Assembly (NCBI RefSeq): GCF_014268615.1
Contig: NZ_JABWQV010000015.1
Span: 1-51,559 of the forward strand
DNA from: Pseudomonas tehranensis
GTDB taxonomy: Bacteria > Pseudomonadota > Gammaproteobacteria > Pseudomonadales > Pseudomonadaceae
Direction: 5' to 3'
DNA: 51,559 bases
Under the pieces are notes generated by a model. The model worked only from the letters and a program-made list of their open reading frames with translations, made no database searches and was not told the origin of the DNA. Positions 17,628 to 27,822 of this stretch are shown here, one piece after another; the first letter of the stretch is position 1; each line of letters begins with the position of its first letter. Both the position numbers and the translations under genes were made by a program.

Positions 17628-18091
17628 TGCGGGTTCTGTTTGTCTGCCTCGGCAACATCTGCCGATCACCCACCGCCGAAGGCATCCTGCGGCACAAGCT
17701 GCGCGAGGCCGGGCTGGCCGAGCAGGTGGAAGTCGCCTCCGCCGGCACCGGTGACTGGCACGTCGGCAAGGCCCCGGACAAGCGCAGCCAGGCTGCGGCC
17801 CTGCGACGCGGCTATGACCTGTCGGCCCAGCGTGCCCGCCAAGTCAGCCGGGCCGATTTCGCCACTTACGACCTGATCCTGGCAATGGACGGCAGCAACC
17901 TGCGCAACCTAAAAGCCCTGCAACCGAGCAATGGCAGGGCCGAACTGGATCTGTTCCTGCGCCGCTACGAGGCTGAACTCGATGACGTGCCAGACCCGTA
18001 CTACGACGGCGAACAAGGTTTCGAGCAAGTGCTGGACCTGATCGAGCGAGCCACGGACCGCCTGGTGATCGAATTGAAGGGGCGGCTATGA
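17627..18091 (+). CDS. ptpA: Low-molecular-weight protein tyrosine phosphatase
   Basis: This 154-residue enzyme has the P-loop VCLGNICRSP at residues 6-15 (nucleophile Cys7, Arg13) and the general-acid motif DVPDPYYDG near residue 120. It dephosphorylates protein tyrosines; the substrate here is unknown. The ATG overlaps the kdsB stop (TGATG) and the stop overlaps the murB start. It corresponds to PAO1 PA2978. Confidence 0.92.
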   Translation: MRVLFVCLGNICRSPTAEGILRHKLREAGLAEQVEVASAGTGDWHVGKAPDKRSQAAALRRGYDLSAQRARQVSRADFATYDLILAMDGSNLRNLKALQPSNGRAELDLFLRRYEAELDDVPDPYYDGEQGFEQVLDLIERATDRLVIELKGRL

Positions 18092-19107
18092 CCTTGCAGG
18101 TGCGGGCCGGCGTCAGCCTCAAGCCGTTCAACAGCTTTGGCGTGGACGTCACCGCCCGGTTATTCGCCGAAGCTCATAGCGACGCCGATGTTCGCGAGGC
18201 GCTGGCCTATGCCAGCGCCAATGAAGTGCCGTTGCTGGTGATCGGTGGCGGCAGCAACCTGCTGCTGACCGGCGATATCGACGCGCTGGTGTTGCGCATG
18301 GCCAGTCAAGGGATTCGCCTGCTCAGCGATGATGGCGAGCGGGTTCTGATCGAAGCCGAAGCAGGCGAACCGTGGCACCCCTTCGTCCAGTACACGCTGG
18401 CCCAAGGCTGGTCGGGGCTGGAAAACCTCAGCCTGATTCCGGGTACGGTGGGGGCCGCGCCGATGCAAAACATCGGTGCCTACGGCGTGGAGATCAAGGA
18501 TGTGTTCGCCGGCCTCACCGCCCTGGATCGCCAGACCGGTGAGCAGCGCGATTTCACCCTCGAAGAATGCCGCTTCGCCTACCGCGACAGCCTGTTCAAG
18601 CAGCAAGCGGGTCGCTGGCTGATCCTGCGGGTGCGCTTTGCCCTCAGTCGCGCCGCGCATCTGCACCTGGAGTACGGTCCGGTCCGCCAGCGGTTGACCG
18701 AACTGGGCATCGAACAGGCGACTCCCTCGGATGTCAGCCGGGCCATCTGCAGCATTCGCAGTGAAAAGCTCCCGGACCCGGCCGTGCTGGGCAATGCCGG
18801 CAGTTTCTTCAAGAACCCGCTGGTGCCGGCTTCGCATGTCGCGCAACTCAAGCTGCAATACCCTGATCTGGTGGCTTATCCACAACCCGAAGGGCAGATG
18901 AAAATCGCCGCCGGTTGGCTGATCGAGCGCGCCGGTTGGAAAGGCTTTCGCGAAGGCGACGCCGGGGTGCATAAGTTGCAGGCGTTGGTGCTGGTCAACT
19001 ACGGCTGCGCTACCGGTCCGCAATTGCTGGATCTGGCCCTGCGTATCCAGAAAGACATTGCCGAACGTTTTCAGGTCGATCTGGAAATGGAGCCCAATCG
19101 GTACTGA
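18088..19107 (+). CDS. murB: UDP-N-acetylenolpyruvoylglucosamine reductase MurB
   Basis: This 339-residue FAD enzyme is of type I MurB. The FAD-binding domain contains GGGSNLL (53-59) and IPGTVGAAPMQNIGAYG. The catalytic loop GNAGSFFKNP places the proton-donor Ser at 239. It reduces enolpyruvyl-UDP-GlcNAc to UDP-MurNAc in the cytoplasm. It is the last gene of the overlapping operon and is followed by a strong hairpin terminator. Confidence 0.95.
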   Translation: MTLQVRAGVSLKPFNSFGVDVTARLFAEAHSDADVREALAYASANEVPLLVIGGGSNLLLTGDIDALVLRMASQGIRLLSDDGERVLIEAEAGEPWHPFVQYTLAQGWSGLENLSLIPGTVGAAPMQNIGAYGVEIKDVFAGLTALDRQTGEQRDFTLEECRFAYRDSLFKQQAGRWLILRVRFALSRAAHLHLEYGPVRQRLTELGIEQATPSDVSRAICSIRSEKLPDPAVLGNAGSFFKNPLVPASHVAQLKLQYPDLVAYPQPEGQMKIAAGWLIERAGWKGFREGDAGVHKLQALVLVNYGCATGPQLLDLALRIQKDIAERFQVDLEMEPNRY

Positions 19108-19124
19108 ACCTGGCTTTCATCGAG

Positions 19125-19179
19125 CGCCCTGCACAACCTCGCACAAGGATCATTTGTGCAGGATTGTGCAGGGCGTTTT
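19125..19179 (+). terminator. Terminator after murB
   Basis: CGCCCTGCACAA (19125-19136) pairs with TTGTGCAGGGCG (19164-19175) and is followed by TTTT. The loop contains a smaller internal hairpin (GCACAA/TTTGTGC). It closes the lpxK-murB operon before the molybdoenzyme genes. Confidence 0.85.
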
Positions 19180-19363
19180 GCTTAATCCTGGGTTAATTTA
19201 GTGGGCTAACGATGCGACCATCGCATTATTGAAGGCCCGGTGCAGACGCTTGCGTGTTTGCACAAGAGAGCCCTATTAGCCTGAGTCAGTCTGCGCCAAC
19301 CGAACCGTTGCCCAAACGGCAGATTGCTCGACCCCATCACTCGATCACTGTGCGGGCGTGCCC

Positions 19364-19834
19364 ATGATTACCCTGAAACTCAATGGAAAAGATCACCAAC
19401 TGGATGTGACCGAGGACATGCCGCTGCTGTGGGCGATCCGGGATGTGGCCGGTTACAACGGCACCAAATTCGGCTGCGGCATGGGTCTGTGCGGCGCCTG
19501 TACCATTCACATCGACGGCGCCCCGGCGCGCAGTTGCATCACCCCGATCGGCTCGGTGAAAGGCCAGAATGTCACCACCATCGATGCCCTGCACGTCGAC
19601 CCGGTCGGGCAAATTGTCCAGAAGGCCTGGCTCGATACCGCCGTAGCCCAGTGCGGCTACTGCCAGGGCGGGCAGATCATGTCCGCGACCGCCTTGCTTA
19701 AGACCAATCCCAACCCGAGCGATGAGCAGATCGAAGAGGCCATGGTCGGCAACATCTGCCGCTGCGGCACTTATAACCGGATCAAGACGGCGATCCGCCA
19801 GGCTTCCACCCATCTGAAGGAGGCCAAGGCATGA
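19364..19834 (+). CDS. iorA: [2Fe-2S] subunit of Ior-type molybdenum hydroxylase
   Basis: This 156-residue protein has an N-terminal ferredoxin-type cluster (CGMGLCGAC then a Cys 12 residues on) and a C-terminal helical cluster domain (CGYCQGGQIMSA and NICRCGTY). All eight cluster Cys are present. It carries electrons from the molybdenum site of the large subunit. It is closest to isoquinoline 1-oxidoreductase and aldehyde-oxidase small subunits. ATG 19364 is preferred over GTG 19358, but neither has a strong ribosome site. It overlaps the large-subunit gene by four bases. The substrate is unknown. Confidence 0.85.
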   Translation: MITLKLNGKDHQLDVTEDMPLLWAIRDVAGYNGTKFGCGMGLCGACTIHIDGAPARSCITPIGSVKGQNVTTIDALHVDPVGQIVQKAWLDTAVAQCGYCQGGQIMSATALLKTNPNPSDEQIEEAMVGNICRCGTYNRIKTAIRQASTHLKEAKA

Positions 19835-22146
19835 GCCGCTTGCCCAATGACTTTGTGCTGAGCAACCTCAGCCGGCGTGGTTTCCTCAAAGGCGCGAGCG
19901 CCACTGGTGTGTTGGTGCTGGCCGCCAGTTGGGGCCTGCCGGACGCCTTTGCCGAGGACAAGAAGTTCGGCGGCGAGGGCATGCCCAATGGTGTGATCGA
20001 CGACCCGAAGGTGTACGTGAGCATCGCCGCCGATGGCAGCGTGACGGTGATCTGCAATCGTTCGGAAATGGGCCAGGGTGTGCGCACCAGCCTGACCATG
20101 GTGGTGGCCGATGAACTGGACGCTGACTGGGCGCAGGTCAAGGTGCAGCAGGCACCGGCTGATGAGGTGCGCTTCGGCAACCAGGACACCGACGGTTCGC
20201 GCAGCATGCGCCACTGGTACGAGCCAATGCGTCGTTGCGGGGCCGCCGCCCGGACCATGCTGGAACTGGCCGCCGCTGCCCAGTGGAATGTCCCGGCGAG
20301 TGAGTGTCGTGCCCAATTGCACAAAGTCGTGCACCAGCCTTCCGGTCGGGAGCTGGGCTATGGCGCGTTGGCCGCCGCGGCCAGTGCCTTGCCAGTTCCC
20401 GCCCGTGACAGCCTGCGCCTCAAGCAGCCTTCGGAGTTTCGCTACATCGGCAAGGAATCGAGCCGGGCCATCGATGGCGAAGACGTCGTCAACGGTCGTG
20501 CCGTGTTTGGGGCTGATGTACATTTCGATGGCATGCTCTATGCCGTCGTGGCTCGCCCGCCCGTCTATGGTGGCAAGGTCAAGAGTGTGGACAGCAGCGC
20601 GGCGCTGAAAGTACCGGGCGTGGTCAAGGTGCTGCAGATCGAAGGACGTCCGCTGCCCTCCGAGTTCCAGCCGCTGGGCGGCGTGGCGGTCGTGGCGAAA
20701 AACACCTGGGCGGCGATCAAGGGCCGCGAGGCGCTGAAAATCGAGTGGGATGACGGCCCGAATGCTGGTTATGACTCCGTCGCCTATCGCAAGGAACTGG
20801 AAGCCGCTGCTCTCAAGCCCGGGAAAGTCCTGCGCAGCACGGGTGACCTCGACGACGCGTTGGCCAAGGCCGACGCGACCCTGGAAGCGTCCTATTACCT
20901 GCCGCACCTGTCTCAGTCGCCGATGGAGCCGATGGTCGCCGTCGCGCGGTTCAAGGATGGCCAGTGCGAAGCCTGGGCACCGAGCCAGGCGCCGCAGGTC
21001 ACCCGTGAACGTGTCGCCGAACGATTGGGGATCCCTTTCGACAAGGTCACGGTACACATCACGCTGCTGGGTGGCGGTTTCGGGCGCAAGTCCAAGCCCG
21101 ATTTTGTCCTCGAGGCGGCCGTGTTGGCCAAGGAGTTTCCTGGCCAGGCGGTGCGGGTGCAGTGGACCCGCGAAGATGACATCCATCATTCGTATTTCCA
21201 CACCGTATCGGCCGAATACCTCAAGGCTGGCCTGAACCAGGACGGGATGCCGTCCGGCTGGCTGCATCGCACCGTAGCCCCGACCATTACCGCACTGTTT
21301 GCACCGGGCATGACCCACGAAGCGCCGTTCGAAGTGGGCATGGGCGTGACCAACATGGCCTACGCAATTCCCAACATGCGCCTGGAGAACCCTGAAGCGG
21401 TGGCCCATACGAGGGTTGGCTGGTACCGCTCGGTATCGAACATTCCCCACGGTTTTGCGATTCAGAGTTTCATCGACGAATTGGCCCACAAGGCCGGCCA
21501 GGATCCACTGGCGTATCACGTCAAATTGCTTGGCCCGGACCGTAAGATCGATCCGCGCACCTTGAATGAAGAGTGGAACTACGGCGAATCCCCCGAGCGT
21601 TATCCCATCGATACGGCGCGAATCCGCACCGTGCTGGAAACCGCCGCCAAGGCCGCCGGTTGGGGCCGCAAACTGCCCAAGGGCCGCGGCCTGGGGCTGG
21701 CGGTGCATTACAGCTTCGTCACCTACGTGGCGGTAGCGCTTGAGGTGGAGGTCAAGGACGATGGTACGTTGATCGTGCACAAGGCCGATATTGCCGTGGA
21801 CTGCGGCCCGCAGATCAACCCCGAGCGTATCCGTTCCCAGTTCGAAGGCGCCTGCGTCATGGGCCTGGGCAATGCAGTGGTGGGGGAGATCAGCTTCAAG
21901 GACGGCAAGGTCCAGCAAGACAACTTCCACATGTACGAAGTGGCGCGCATGTCGCTGGCTCCCAAGGAGGTCGCGGTGCACTTGGTCACGCCGCCGGGCG
22001 AGGTGCCGCTGGGCGGTGTGGGTGAACCGGGTGTGCCGCCGATTGCGCCGGCGCTGTGCAACGCGATTTTCGCCGTCACCGGCAAACGCATCCGCGAGCT
22101 GCCCGTGCGTTATCAGTTGCAGGGCTGGCAGCAGGCGAAAGCCTGA
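19831..22146 (+). CDS. iorB: Molybdopterin-binding subunit, Ior/xanthine-dehydrogenase family
   Basis: This 771-residue protein begins with a twin-arginine signal (SRRGFLKG, Arg15-Arg16, then a hydrophobic stretch). The periplasmic enzyme would be exported folded, with its cofactor and small subunit. Molybdopterin-domain motifs include [22 protein letters not shown] and, near the end, [14 protein letters not shown] with the expected catalytic Glu. The family (IorB, PaoC, NicB) oxidises N-heterocycles or aldehydes; the substrate here is not predictable. No cytochrome or FAD subunit is encoded nearby, so the electron acceptor is open. Confidence 0.87.
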   Translation: MSRLPNDFVLSNLSRRGFLKGASATGVLVLAASWGLPDAFAEDKKFGGEGMPNGVIDDPKVYVSIAADGSVTVICNRSEMGQGVRTSLTMVVADELDADWAQVKVQQAPADEVRFGNQDTDGSRSMRHWYEPMRRCGAAARTMLELAAAAQWNVPASECRAQLHKVVHQPSGRELGYGALAAAASALPVPARDSLRLKQPSEFRYIGKESSRAIDGEDVVNGRAVFGADVHFDGMLYAVVARPPVYGGKVKSVDSSAALKVPGVVKVLQIEGRPLPSEFQPLGGVAVVAKNTWAAIKGREALKIEWDDGPNAGYDSVAYRKELEAAALKPGKVLRSTGDLDDALAKADATLEASYYLPHLSQSPMEPMVAVARFKDGQCEAWAPSQAPQVTRERVAERLGIPFDKVTVHITLLGGGFGRKSKPDFVLEAAVLAKEFPGQAVRVQWTREDDIHHSYFHTVSAEYLKAGLNQDGMPSGWLHRTVAPTITALFAPGMTHEAPFEVGMGVTNMAYAIPNMRLENPEAVAHTRVGWYRSVSNIPHGFAIQSFIDELAHKAGQDPLAYHVKLLGPDRKIDPRTLNEEWNYGESPERYPIDTARIRTVLETAAKAAGWGRKLPKGRGLGLAVHYSFVTYVAVALEVEVKDDGTLIVHKADIAVDCGPQINPERIRSQFEGACVMGLGNAVVGEISFKDGKVQQDNFHMYEVARMSLAPKEVAVHLVTPPGEVPLGGVGEPGVPPIAPALCNAIFAVTGKRIRELPVRYQLQGWQQAKA

Positions 22147-23117
22147 TGGACAGCGTTGATCTGAATGTCCTGCGCAGCGTGCTTCAATGGCGCCGCGCCG
22201 GGCAGCGGGTGGTGTTGTTCACCGTGGTCCAGACCTGGGGCACGGCGCCAAGGCCTCCGGGGGCGATGCTGGCTCTGCGCGAGGACGGTGTGGTGATTGG
22301 CTCGGTATCGGGCGGTTGTGTCGAGGATGACCTGATCGCCCGGCTGCATGACGGGCGTATTCCAGCGGACGGTCCACCCGTGCAGCTCATCACCTATGGC
22401 GTGACTCGTGAGGAGGCGGCGCGCTTCGGCCTGCCGTGCGGCGGTACTTTGCGCCTGACCGAAGAACGGGTCGGCGATCCGCAATGGGTGGCGCAACTGC
22501 TGGAACGCTGCGAAGGCCATGAAATTGTCGCCCGTGAGCTGACCGTCGCCACAGGCGAAGTGCTGCTGATGTCGGCCAGCAAAACCGACGCATTGGTATT
22601 CGACGGTCAAGTCCTGCGGGCCATCTACGGCCCGCGCTGGCGGCTGCTGTTGATCGGCGCGGGGCAACTGTCGCGTTATGTGGCAGAAATGGCCCGGTTG
22701 CTGGATTTCGAGGTGTTGATCTGCGATCCGCGCAAGGAATTTGTCTACGGTTGGGAAGAGCAGCATGGCCGCTTCGTTTCCGGCATGCCCGACGAAGCGG
22801 TGTTGAGCATCCAGACCGACGAGCGCACCGCCATTGTCGCCCTGACCCATGATCCACGGTTGGACGACATGGCGTTGCTCACGGCCCTGGACTCCAAGGC
22901 GTTTTATGTCGGGGCCCTGGGCTCTCGGGTGAACAGCCAGAAGCGCCGGGATAACCTGGCTCAGCTAGGCTTGTCTGCACAGGCGATCGAACGGCTGCAT
23001 GGCCCGATCGGTTTGCACATCGGCAGCCATACGCCGGCGGAAATTGCCTTGTCGTTGCTGGCTGAAATCGTGGCGATCAAGAATGGCGTCGAGTTGCGTC
23101 AGAAAAAGCCGCTGTAA
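22146..23117 (+). CDS. xdhC: XdhC-family molybdenum cofactor insertion protein
   Basis: This 323-residue protein has an N-terminal XdhC/CoxI domain (about 1-90: VQTWGTAPRPPGAMLALREDG, GSVSGGCVEDDL) and a C-terminal Rossmann domain (about 180-310: LLLIGAGQLSRYVAEMA, FYVGALGSRVNSQKRR). XdhC proteins bind Moco, promote its sulfuration and insert it into hydroxylases. The ATG overlaps the large-subunit stop (TGATG), which supports dedicated maturation of that enzyme. Confidence 0.88.
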   Translation: MDSVDLNVLRSVLQWRRAGQRVVLFTVVQTWGTAPRPPGAMLALREDGVVIGSVSGGCVEDDLIARLHDGRIPADGPPVQLITYGVTREEAARFGLPCGGTLRLTEERVGDPQWVAQLLERCEGHEIVARELTVATGEVLLMSASKTDALVFDGQVLRAIYGPRWRLLLIGAGQLSRYVAEMARLLDFEVLICDPRKEFVYGWEEQHGRFVSGMPDEAVLSIQTDERTAIVALTHDPRLDDMALLTALDSKAFYVGALGSRVNSQKRRDNLAQLGLSAQAIERLHGPIGLHIGSHTPAEIALSLLAEIVAIKNGVELRQKKPL

Positions 23118-23138
23118 TCGGCGGGCGAGGAGGCGGGG

Positions 23139-23729
23139 ATGTCTGAGTCGATTGGCGTGATCATTCTCGCGGCAGGATCGGGCAGCCGTTTCCGTCAGGT
23201 TGCCGGCCAGGACAAAGATAAGCTGCTGGCCGATTGCACGGGGCGTGACGGCGCTGTCCGGTCAGTGATCGAGCAGGTGCTGGTGAATTTACCTGCCGCC
23301 CTGGAAAAACGCCTGCTGGTGACGAGCAAGGATCGTCCGCAGGCTATTCGCATGGCCCAGGCCTATGGCTGCGATTTCGTGGAGCTGGACTCGCCCGGTT
23401 TGGGGGACAGCATTGCCGCTGGCATCCAGGCTTGCCCGGGCCTTGATGGTTGGCTGATCGTGCTGGGTGATATGCCGTTCATCCTGCCGTCGAGCATCGA
23501 GCAGGTGGTGGCGCAGATCAGCGAGGATGGCATCAGTGTGCCCGTATTGGCAGGTGAGTATGGACATCCGGTTGGATTCGGGCGCTCGTTCGGGCCGAAG
23601 TTGATGGCGTTGACCGGAGATCGCGGCGCCAGGACGCTGTTTGCCGGGACGCATGTGGCCGAGGTAACCGTGGATGATCCTGGTGTGCTTTGGGATGTGG
23701 ACGTACCAGAAGCACTGATCTTCAAATAA
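23139..23729 (+). CDS. MocA/MobA-like molybdenum cofactor cytidylyltransferase
   Basis: This 196-residue nucleotidyltransferase has the glycosyltransferase-A-like motif VIILAAGSGSRFRQ (about 7-20), then KDKLLA and WLIVLGDMPFILPSS. MocA members form the molybdopterin cytosine dinucleotide used by Ior/aldehyde-oxidoreductase enzymes, which fits the operon. It begins 21 bases after xdhC with AGGAGGCGGGG upstream. It could also be a generic MobA-like protein. Confidence 0.82.
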   Translation: MSESIGVIILAAGSGSRFRQVAGQDKDKLLADCTGRDGAVRSVIEQVLVNLPAALEKRLLVTSKDRPQAIRMAQAYGCDFVELDSPGLGDSIAAGIQACPGLDGWLIVLGDMPFILPSSIEQVVAQISEDGISVPVLAGEYGHPVGFGRSFGPKLMALTGDRGARTLFAGTHVAEVTVDDPGVLWDVDVPEALIFK

Positions 23730-23746
23730 CAGCCGACGCGGATCCC

Positions 23747-23837
23747 TGTGGGAGCAGGCTTGCTCGCGAAAAGCATTGGATCAGCTTGCATCGATGTTGA
23801 CTGTGCTACCGCATTCGCGAGCAAGCCCGCTCTCACA
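23747..23837. repeat. REP pair (tgtgggagcaggcttgctcgcgaa family)
   Basis: An inverted pair: TGTGGGAGCAGGCTTGCTCG at 23747-23766 and its near-exact complement at 23814-23837. It lies in the convergent gap between the molybdoenzyme operon and rne. Confidence 0.85.
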
Positions 23838-23873
23838 GAATCCCAACACTTATGTGGATAAGTCTGAAGACAT

Positions 23874-23914
23874 AAAAAAGCCCCGCCTGGTATCACAACC
23901 AGGCGGGGCTTTTT
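23874..23914. terminator. Bidirectional terminator of rne
   Basis: AGCCCCGCCTGG (23879-23890) pairs with CCAGGCGGGGCT (23899-23910), flanked by AAAAAA and TTTTTA. It serves rne on the minus strand and can stop the facing molybdoenzyme transcript. Confidence 0.88.
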
Positions 23915-23928
23915 ACTGGGCGATGGAA

Positions 23929-26900
23929 TCAAGCGTGAGGTTTTGGCTCGTGCTCTTTTTCCAGTGCTTCAGTGTGGCGAGGTTCGATTTCTTCAGCGGA
24001 GTGCTGAGGTTCGTCGATCACCGGAGCCGCTTCAACGATAGCAGGTTCATCTGTGGTTTCTGCAACCGGGGCAGGGGCTGCCTCGATTGCTTGCTCCACG
24101 GGTGCCGGCTCGGCCACAGGTGCTTGAGCAGCGGCAGCGGCAGCTTGTTCGGCTTCCTTCTGCAGGCGCTCAGCTTCACGCTTGCGACGACGCACTTCAC
24201 GCGGATCGTTCGGCGCACGACCGTTGGGGGTCAGGGCGCTGGCAGGTGCTGGCTCTTCCACCGGGGCTGGTGCTTCGACAGCAACGGGCGCTTCGACCAC
24301 TGGAGCCGGTTCGATCACTTGCGCTTCGACCGCTTTCACAGGTTCTGGTGCCGGTTCTGGCTCGACAACAGGTGCCGGTGCGGCTGGCTCTGCGGTCCAG
24401 TTGAACGCAGTCTGCTCTTCACGGGCAGGCTCTGGTGCTTTTTCCTCGGCCGCAGCTTCGAATACAGGCTCAGCGGCCAGCACTGGCTGCTCGACGACCG
24501 GTGCAGGCTCGGCTTCGGCTTCGGGCTGGGTTTCACGTGCCGGGGCGAGTTCCACTTCTGGCGAAGCGGTGGTTTCTAGCGGGGTAGTGGCTTCGACCAC
24601 AGGCGCTTCAACCGGCGCGTTTTCCACCACGGCGGTAGCGCGTTCGGCCTGTTCGTGCGCCTCGGCTTCAGCGGGGGCGCTGATCGAGCTGCTGGCAACC
24701 GCAGCGGTGACGGCCAGGCCGGCGGCGAGGTCGGCAGCACTTGGCGCTTCGGTGTTCTCGGTGGATTCGGATGCTTCCGAACCTTCGATCACATTGCCGT
24801 TGGCGTCGCGTTGACGCTCACGACGGTTGCTACGGCGACGCTGACCACGGGAGCGGCGGCGTGGACGATCGCCTTCGGCGTTGTCCTGACCGTCTTCCTG
24901 CAGTTGCTCTTCGCTGTTCAGTACTTCCTCTTCGCTGGCAGCGGCAGCCTGCTCGGAGCGTGGTTGACGCTCTTCACGTGGCGGACGCGGTGCGCGTTCT
25001 TCGCGAGGCTGACGGGCCGGACGCTCTTCAGCGGTGACGGCAGCGGCGGCGGGAGTGGCATCCAGTGGTTCGCGCAGCTCGCGAACACGTTCTTCACGCT
25101 CGCCACGTGGCTTGCGATCTTCACGAGGTGCGCGCGGTTGGCGCTCTTCGCGCGGCGGACGCGGCGCGCGTTCTTCGCGGGCTACGGCTGGCGCTTCCTC
25201 ACGGGCTTCGCGAGGCTGGCGTTCTTCACGTGGCTCACGTGGCGCGCGCTCTTCACGCGGTGCACGTTCTTCACGGGGTTTGCGCTCTTCGTCACGACGA
25301 CCGTTGCGGTTGCGGGTCTGCTGACGACCATTGCGACGTTCTTCGTTGCGGGCTGGACGCTCGGTAGTCGCTGGCTTGGTGACAACGGTCGGCGCAGCCG
25401 GCTCTTCCTTGGTGGCGAACAGGCTGACCAGGGATTTCACCAGGCCTTTGAACAGGCTTGGTTCAGGTGCGGCGGCAGGTGCCGGTGCCGGCGCGGCTGC
25501 TTCGGTCGGAACCGGTGCATTGGCGCGGGCTGGAGCCGTCTTGACCGCGGCTTCCTGGCGAACCAGGGTGCGAGTGGCGGCAGCCGGCTGGACTTCTTCC
25601 ACTTCGGCAGCGGCAGCAGCGATTTCGTAGCTGGACTGATTGGTGTGGGCTTCCGGGCTGTCATCACGCAGGCGCTGCACTTCGAAGTGCGGCGTCTCGA
25701 GGTGATCGTTCGGCAGGATGACGATACGGGCGCGGGTGCGCAGTTCGATCTTGGTGATCGAGTTGCGTTTTTCGTTGAGCAGGAACGCCGCCACTGGGAT
25801 CGGCACCTGGGCGCGAACTTCGGCGGTGCGGTCTTTCAGGGCTTCTTCTTCGATCAGGCGCAGGATCGCCAGGGACAGCGACTCGACGTCACGGATGATG
25901 CCGGTGCCGTTGCAACGCGGGCAGACGATGCCGCTGCTCTCGCCCAGGGAAGGACGCAGGCGCTGACGGGACATTTCCAGCAGGCCGAAGCGCGAGATAC
26001 GACCGACCTGCACGCGGGCGCGGTCGGCTTCCAGGCACTCACGGACCTTCTCTTCCACGGCGCGCTGGTTCTTGGCCGGGGTCATGTCGATGAAGTCGAT
26101 GACGATCAGGCCGCCGATGTCGCGCAGGCGCAACTGACGGGCGATTTCTTCGGCGGCTTCAAGGTTGGTCTGCAGGGCGGTTTCTTCGATGTCGCTGCCT
26201 TTGGTGGCGCGCGCCGAGTTGATGTCGATGGACACCAGGGCTTCGGTCGGATCGATGACAATGGAGCCGCCGGACGGCAGTTCGACGACGCGCTGGAACG
26301 CAGTCTCGATCTGGCTTTCGATCTGGAAACGGTTGAACAGCGGAACGCTGTCTTCGTAAAGCTTGATCTTGCTGGCGTACTGCGGCATGACCTGGCGGAT
26401 GAAGGTCAGGGCTTCGTCCTGGGCTTCAACGCTGTCGATCAACACTTCGCCGATGTCCTGGCGCAGGTAGTCGCGGATCGCGCGGATGATGACGTTGCTT
26501 TCCTGGTAGATCAGGAACGGCGCGGAGCGATCCAGCGAGGCTTCCTTGATGGCGGTCCACAGTTGCAGCAGGTAATCGAGGTCCCACTGCATTTCTTCGC
26601 TGCTGCGGCCAAGGCCGGCGGTGCGAACGATCAGGCCCATGTCGGCCGGGGCAACCAGGCCGTTGAGGGCTTCGCGCAGTTCATTACGCTCTTCGCCTTC
26701 GATGCGGCGGGAGATGCCACCGGCGCGAGGGTTGTTCGGCATCAGGACCAGGTAACGGCCCGCCAGGCTGATGAAGGTGGTCAGGGCTGCGCCCTTGTTG
26801 CCACGCTCTTCTTTTTCGACCTGGACGATGACTTCCTGGCCTTCGCTCAGGACGTCCTTGATGTTGACGCGGCCTTCAGGAGCCTTCTTGAAGTATTCGC

Positions 26901-27123
26901 GGGAGATTTCTTTGAGGGGCAGGAAGCCGTGGCGCTCGGAGCCGAAATCGACAAAGGCAGCCTCAAGGCTTGGTTCGATGCGAGTAATCCGGCCTTTATA
27001 GATGTTGGCCTTCTTCTGCTCGCGTGCACCGGATTCGATATCCAGGTCGTAGAGGCGCTGGCCGTCTACCAGTGCAACACGCAACTCTTCGGGTTGAGTT
27101 GCGTTAATCAGCATTCTTTTCAT
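23929..27123 (-). CDS. rne: Ribonuclease E
   Basis: This 1064-residue essential endoribonuclease is the degradosome scaffold. The N-terminal half has an S1 RNA-binding region (about 35-125), a DNase I-like catalytic domain (VSIDINSAR and IDFIDM carry the metal-binding Asp) and a Zn-link CPRCNGTG near residue 404. The C-terminal half is low complexity. It has Arg-rich repeats of the REER/PREER type (about 604-726), long Pro/Ala/Glu tracts, and an [12 protein letters not shown] segment at about 972. I recall NDPR and REER motifs in P. aeruginosa RNase E as partner-binding sites. The start [10 protein letters not shown] at 27123 is the conserved one. Strong promoter and long leader upstream. Confidence 0.95.
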   Translation of the reverse strand: MKRMLINATQPEELRVALVDGQRLYDLDIESGAREQKKANIYKGRITRIEPSLEAAFVDFGSERHGFLPLKEISREYFKKAPEGRVNIKDVLSEGQEVIVQVEKEERGNKGAALTTFISLAGRYLVLMPNNPRAGGISRRIEGEERNELREALNGLVAPADMGLIVRTAGLGRSSEEMQWDLDYLLQLWTAIKEASLDRSAPFLIYQESNVIIRAIRDYLRQDIGEVLIDSVEAQDEALTFIRQVMPQYASKIKLYEDSVPLFNRFQIESQIETAFQRVVELPSGGSIVIDPTEALVSIDINSARATKGSDIEETALQTNLEAAEEIARQLRLRDIGGLIVIDFIDMTPAKNQRAVEEKVRECLEADRARVQVGRISRFGLLEMSRQRLRPSLGESSGIVCPRCNGTGIIRDVESLSLAILRLIEEEALKDRTAEVRAQVPIPVAAFLLNEKRNSITKIELRTRARIVILPNDHLETPHFEVQRLRDDSPEAHTNQSSYEIAAAAAEVEEVQPAAATRTLVRQEAAVKTAPARANAPVPTEAAAPAPAPAAAPEPSLFKGLVKSLVSLFATKEEPAAPTVVTKPATTERPARNEERRNGRQQTRNRNGRRDEERKPREERAPREERAPREPREERQPREAREEAPAVAREERAPRPPREERQPRAPREDRKPRGEREERVRELREPLDATPAAAAVTAEERPARQPREERAPRPPREERQPRSEQAAAASEEEVLNSEEQLQEDGQDNAEGDRPRRRSRGQRRRSNRRERQRDANGNVIEGSEASESTENTEAPSAADLAAGLAVTAAVASSSISAPAEAEAHEQAERATAVVENAPVEAPVVEATTPLETTASPEVELAPARETQPEAEAEPAPVVEQPVLAAEPVFEAAAEEKAPEPAREEQTAFNWTAEPAAPAPVVEPEPAPEPVKAVEAQVIEPAPVVEAPVAVEAPAPVEEPAPASALTPNGRAPNDPREVRRRKREAERLQKEAEQAAAAAAQAPVAEPAPVEQAIEAAPAPVAETTDEPAIVEAAPVIDEPQHSAEEIEPRHTEALEKEHEPKPHA

Positions 27124-27758
27124 GTAGTACCGTCGGTTTCCGGGCTGCCGGAAACGGCGTTCGGCACACACGACTTCTCACGGTCGGTGTCAGGTGCGTC
27201 ATGGAAGTGGCCGGGCCATTCCAGTGTCCAGCGAGTTCGACCCAATGATGGCGAAGTCGCGACGGACGCGTCCTGCTTGCTGGCTGTTCAAGCACTCAGT
27301 CAGGAGGAGGAATCAACCGGCGCCTGTGGACGAGATGAAGCGTCTAAATATAAGCCTAGTGCTACACAGTCCGACGGTTGTACATCTCCACCCTACACGT
27401 ATCCCTGATAATCGGGTGCTGCCGCGCGCAGAATCCGCAGCGGGTTGGCATTTACCGTGAGCTCCGAAAGGGGAGGTCACGCATCATGGCTAATTTAGGC
27501 GTTGTTTCCGAAGCTCTCGCTCGGGGTCGTCTACCGGTGACTGCACTTTGTGAACTGGCCGTGAATGTGGCGCGCAAGGCGAGTCAAAACTCTGCTTTGC
27601 CGCGTATTTCAGGCCTCATGTCACCTGCGCTCGTTACACCTGCAAACTCTGCCGTTATCTAGCAAAAGCCCCGTAGGACGGCCTCTCGTCCTCGTGAATT
27701 GCGTTGGTCAGGGCCGGTTTTTGACCGCTAGTCCGCTGTCCAGCCGCTTTTGGCGGCG
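27124..27758 (-). promoter_or_regulatory. Long 5' leader of rne, probable rne-II RNA region
   Basis: From the inferred transcription start (about 27758) to the rne ATG there are roughly 635 untranslated bases on the minus strand. Pseudomonads carry a conserved RNA structure called rne-II in the RNase E 5' untranslated region, probably for autoregulation by RNase E cleavage; this is recalled, not matched. The segment holds U/A-rich single-stranded candidates (for example TATATTTAG near 27345) and several short stems. This also accounts for the 699-base gap between rne and rluC. The rne ATG itself has a weak ribosome site. Confidence 0.65.
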
Positions 27759-27764
27759 TTCGCG

Positions 27765-27793
27765 ACTATAGCAGCAATGATTAAGTGCTTCAA
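27765..27793 (-). promoter_or_regulatory. Sigma-70 promoter of rne
   Basis: On the minus strand, TTGAAG (27793-27788) is separated by exactly 17 bases from TATAGT (27770-27765). This is a strong consensus-like promoter pointing toward rne, with start expected near 27758. It lies only about 30 bases from the divergent rluC start codon. Confidence 0.78.
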
Positions 27794-27822
27794 TTCCATA
27801 AAAAATTGTTATCATCGCCGCC

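Noticed and set aside
19771..21981. 736-codon open frame antisense to the Ior large subunit
   Set aside because: His/Arg-rich sequence without domains; a shadow of a well-supported gene.
24655..27408. 917-codon open frame antisense to rne
   Set aside because: Its composition (Phe/Gly/Ala-rich, no domain) mirrors the opposite strand of the repetitive, GC-rich RNase E gene; stop codons are rare there because of codon bias. No ribosome site or family match.
27486..27662. 58-codon plus-strand ORF between rne and rluC with a strong ribosome-site-like sequence
   Set aside because: It lies antisense to the inferred rne leader (rne-II region), has no promoter I can find and codon use unlike neighbours. 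The GGGGAGG is more likely part of the RNA structure on the other strand. Ribosome profiling could overturn this.
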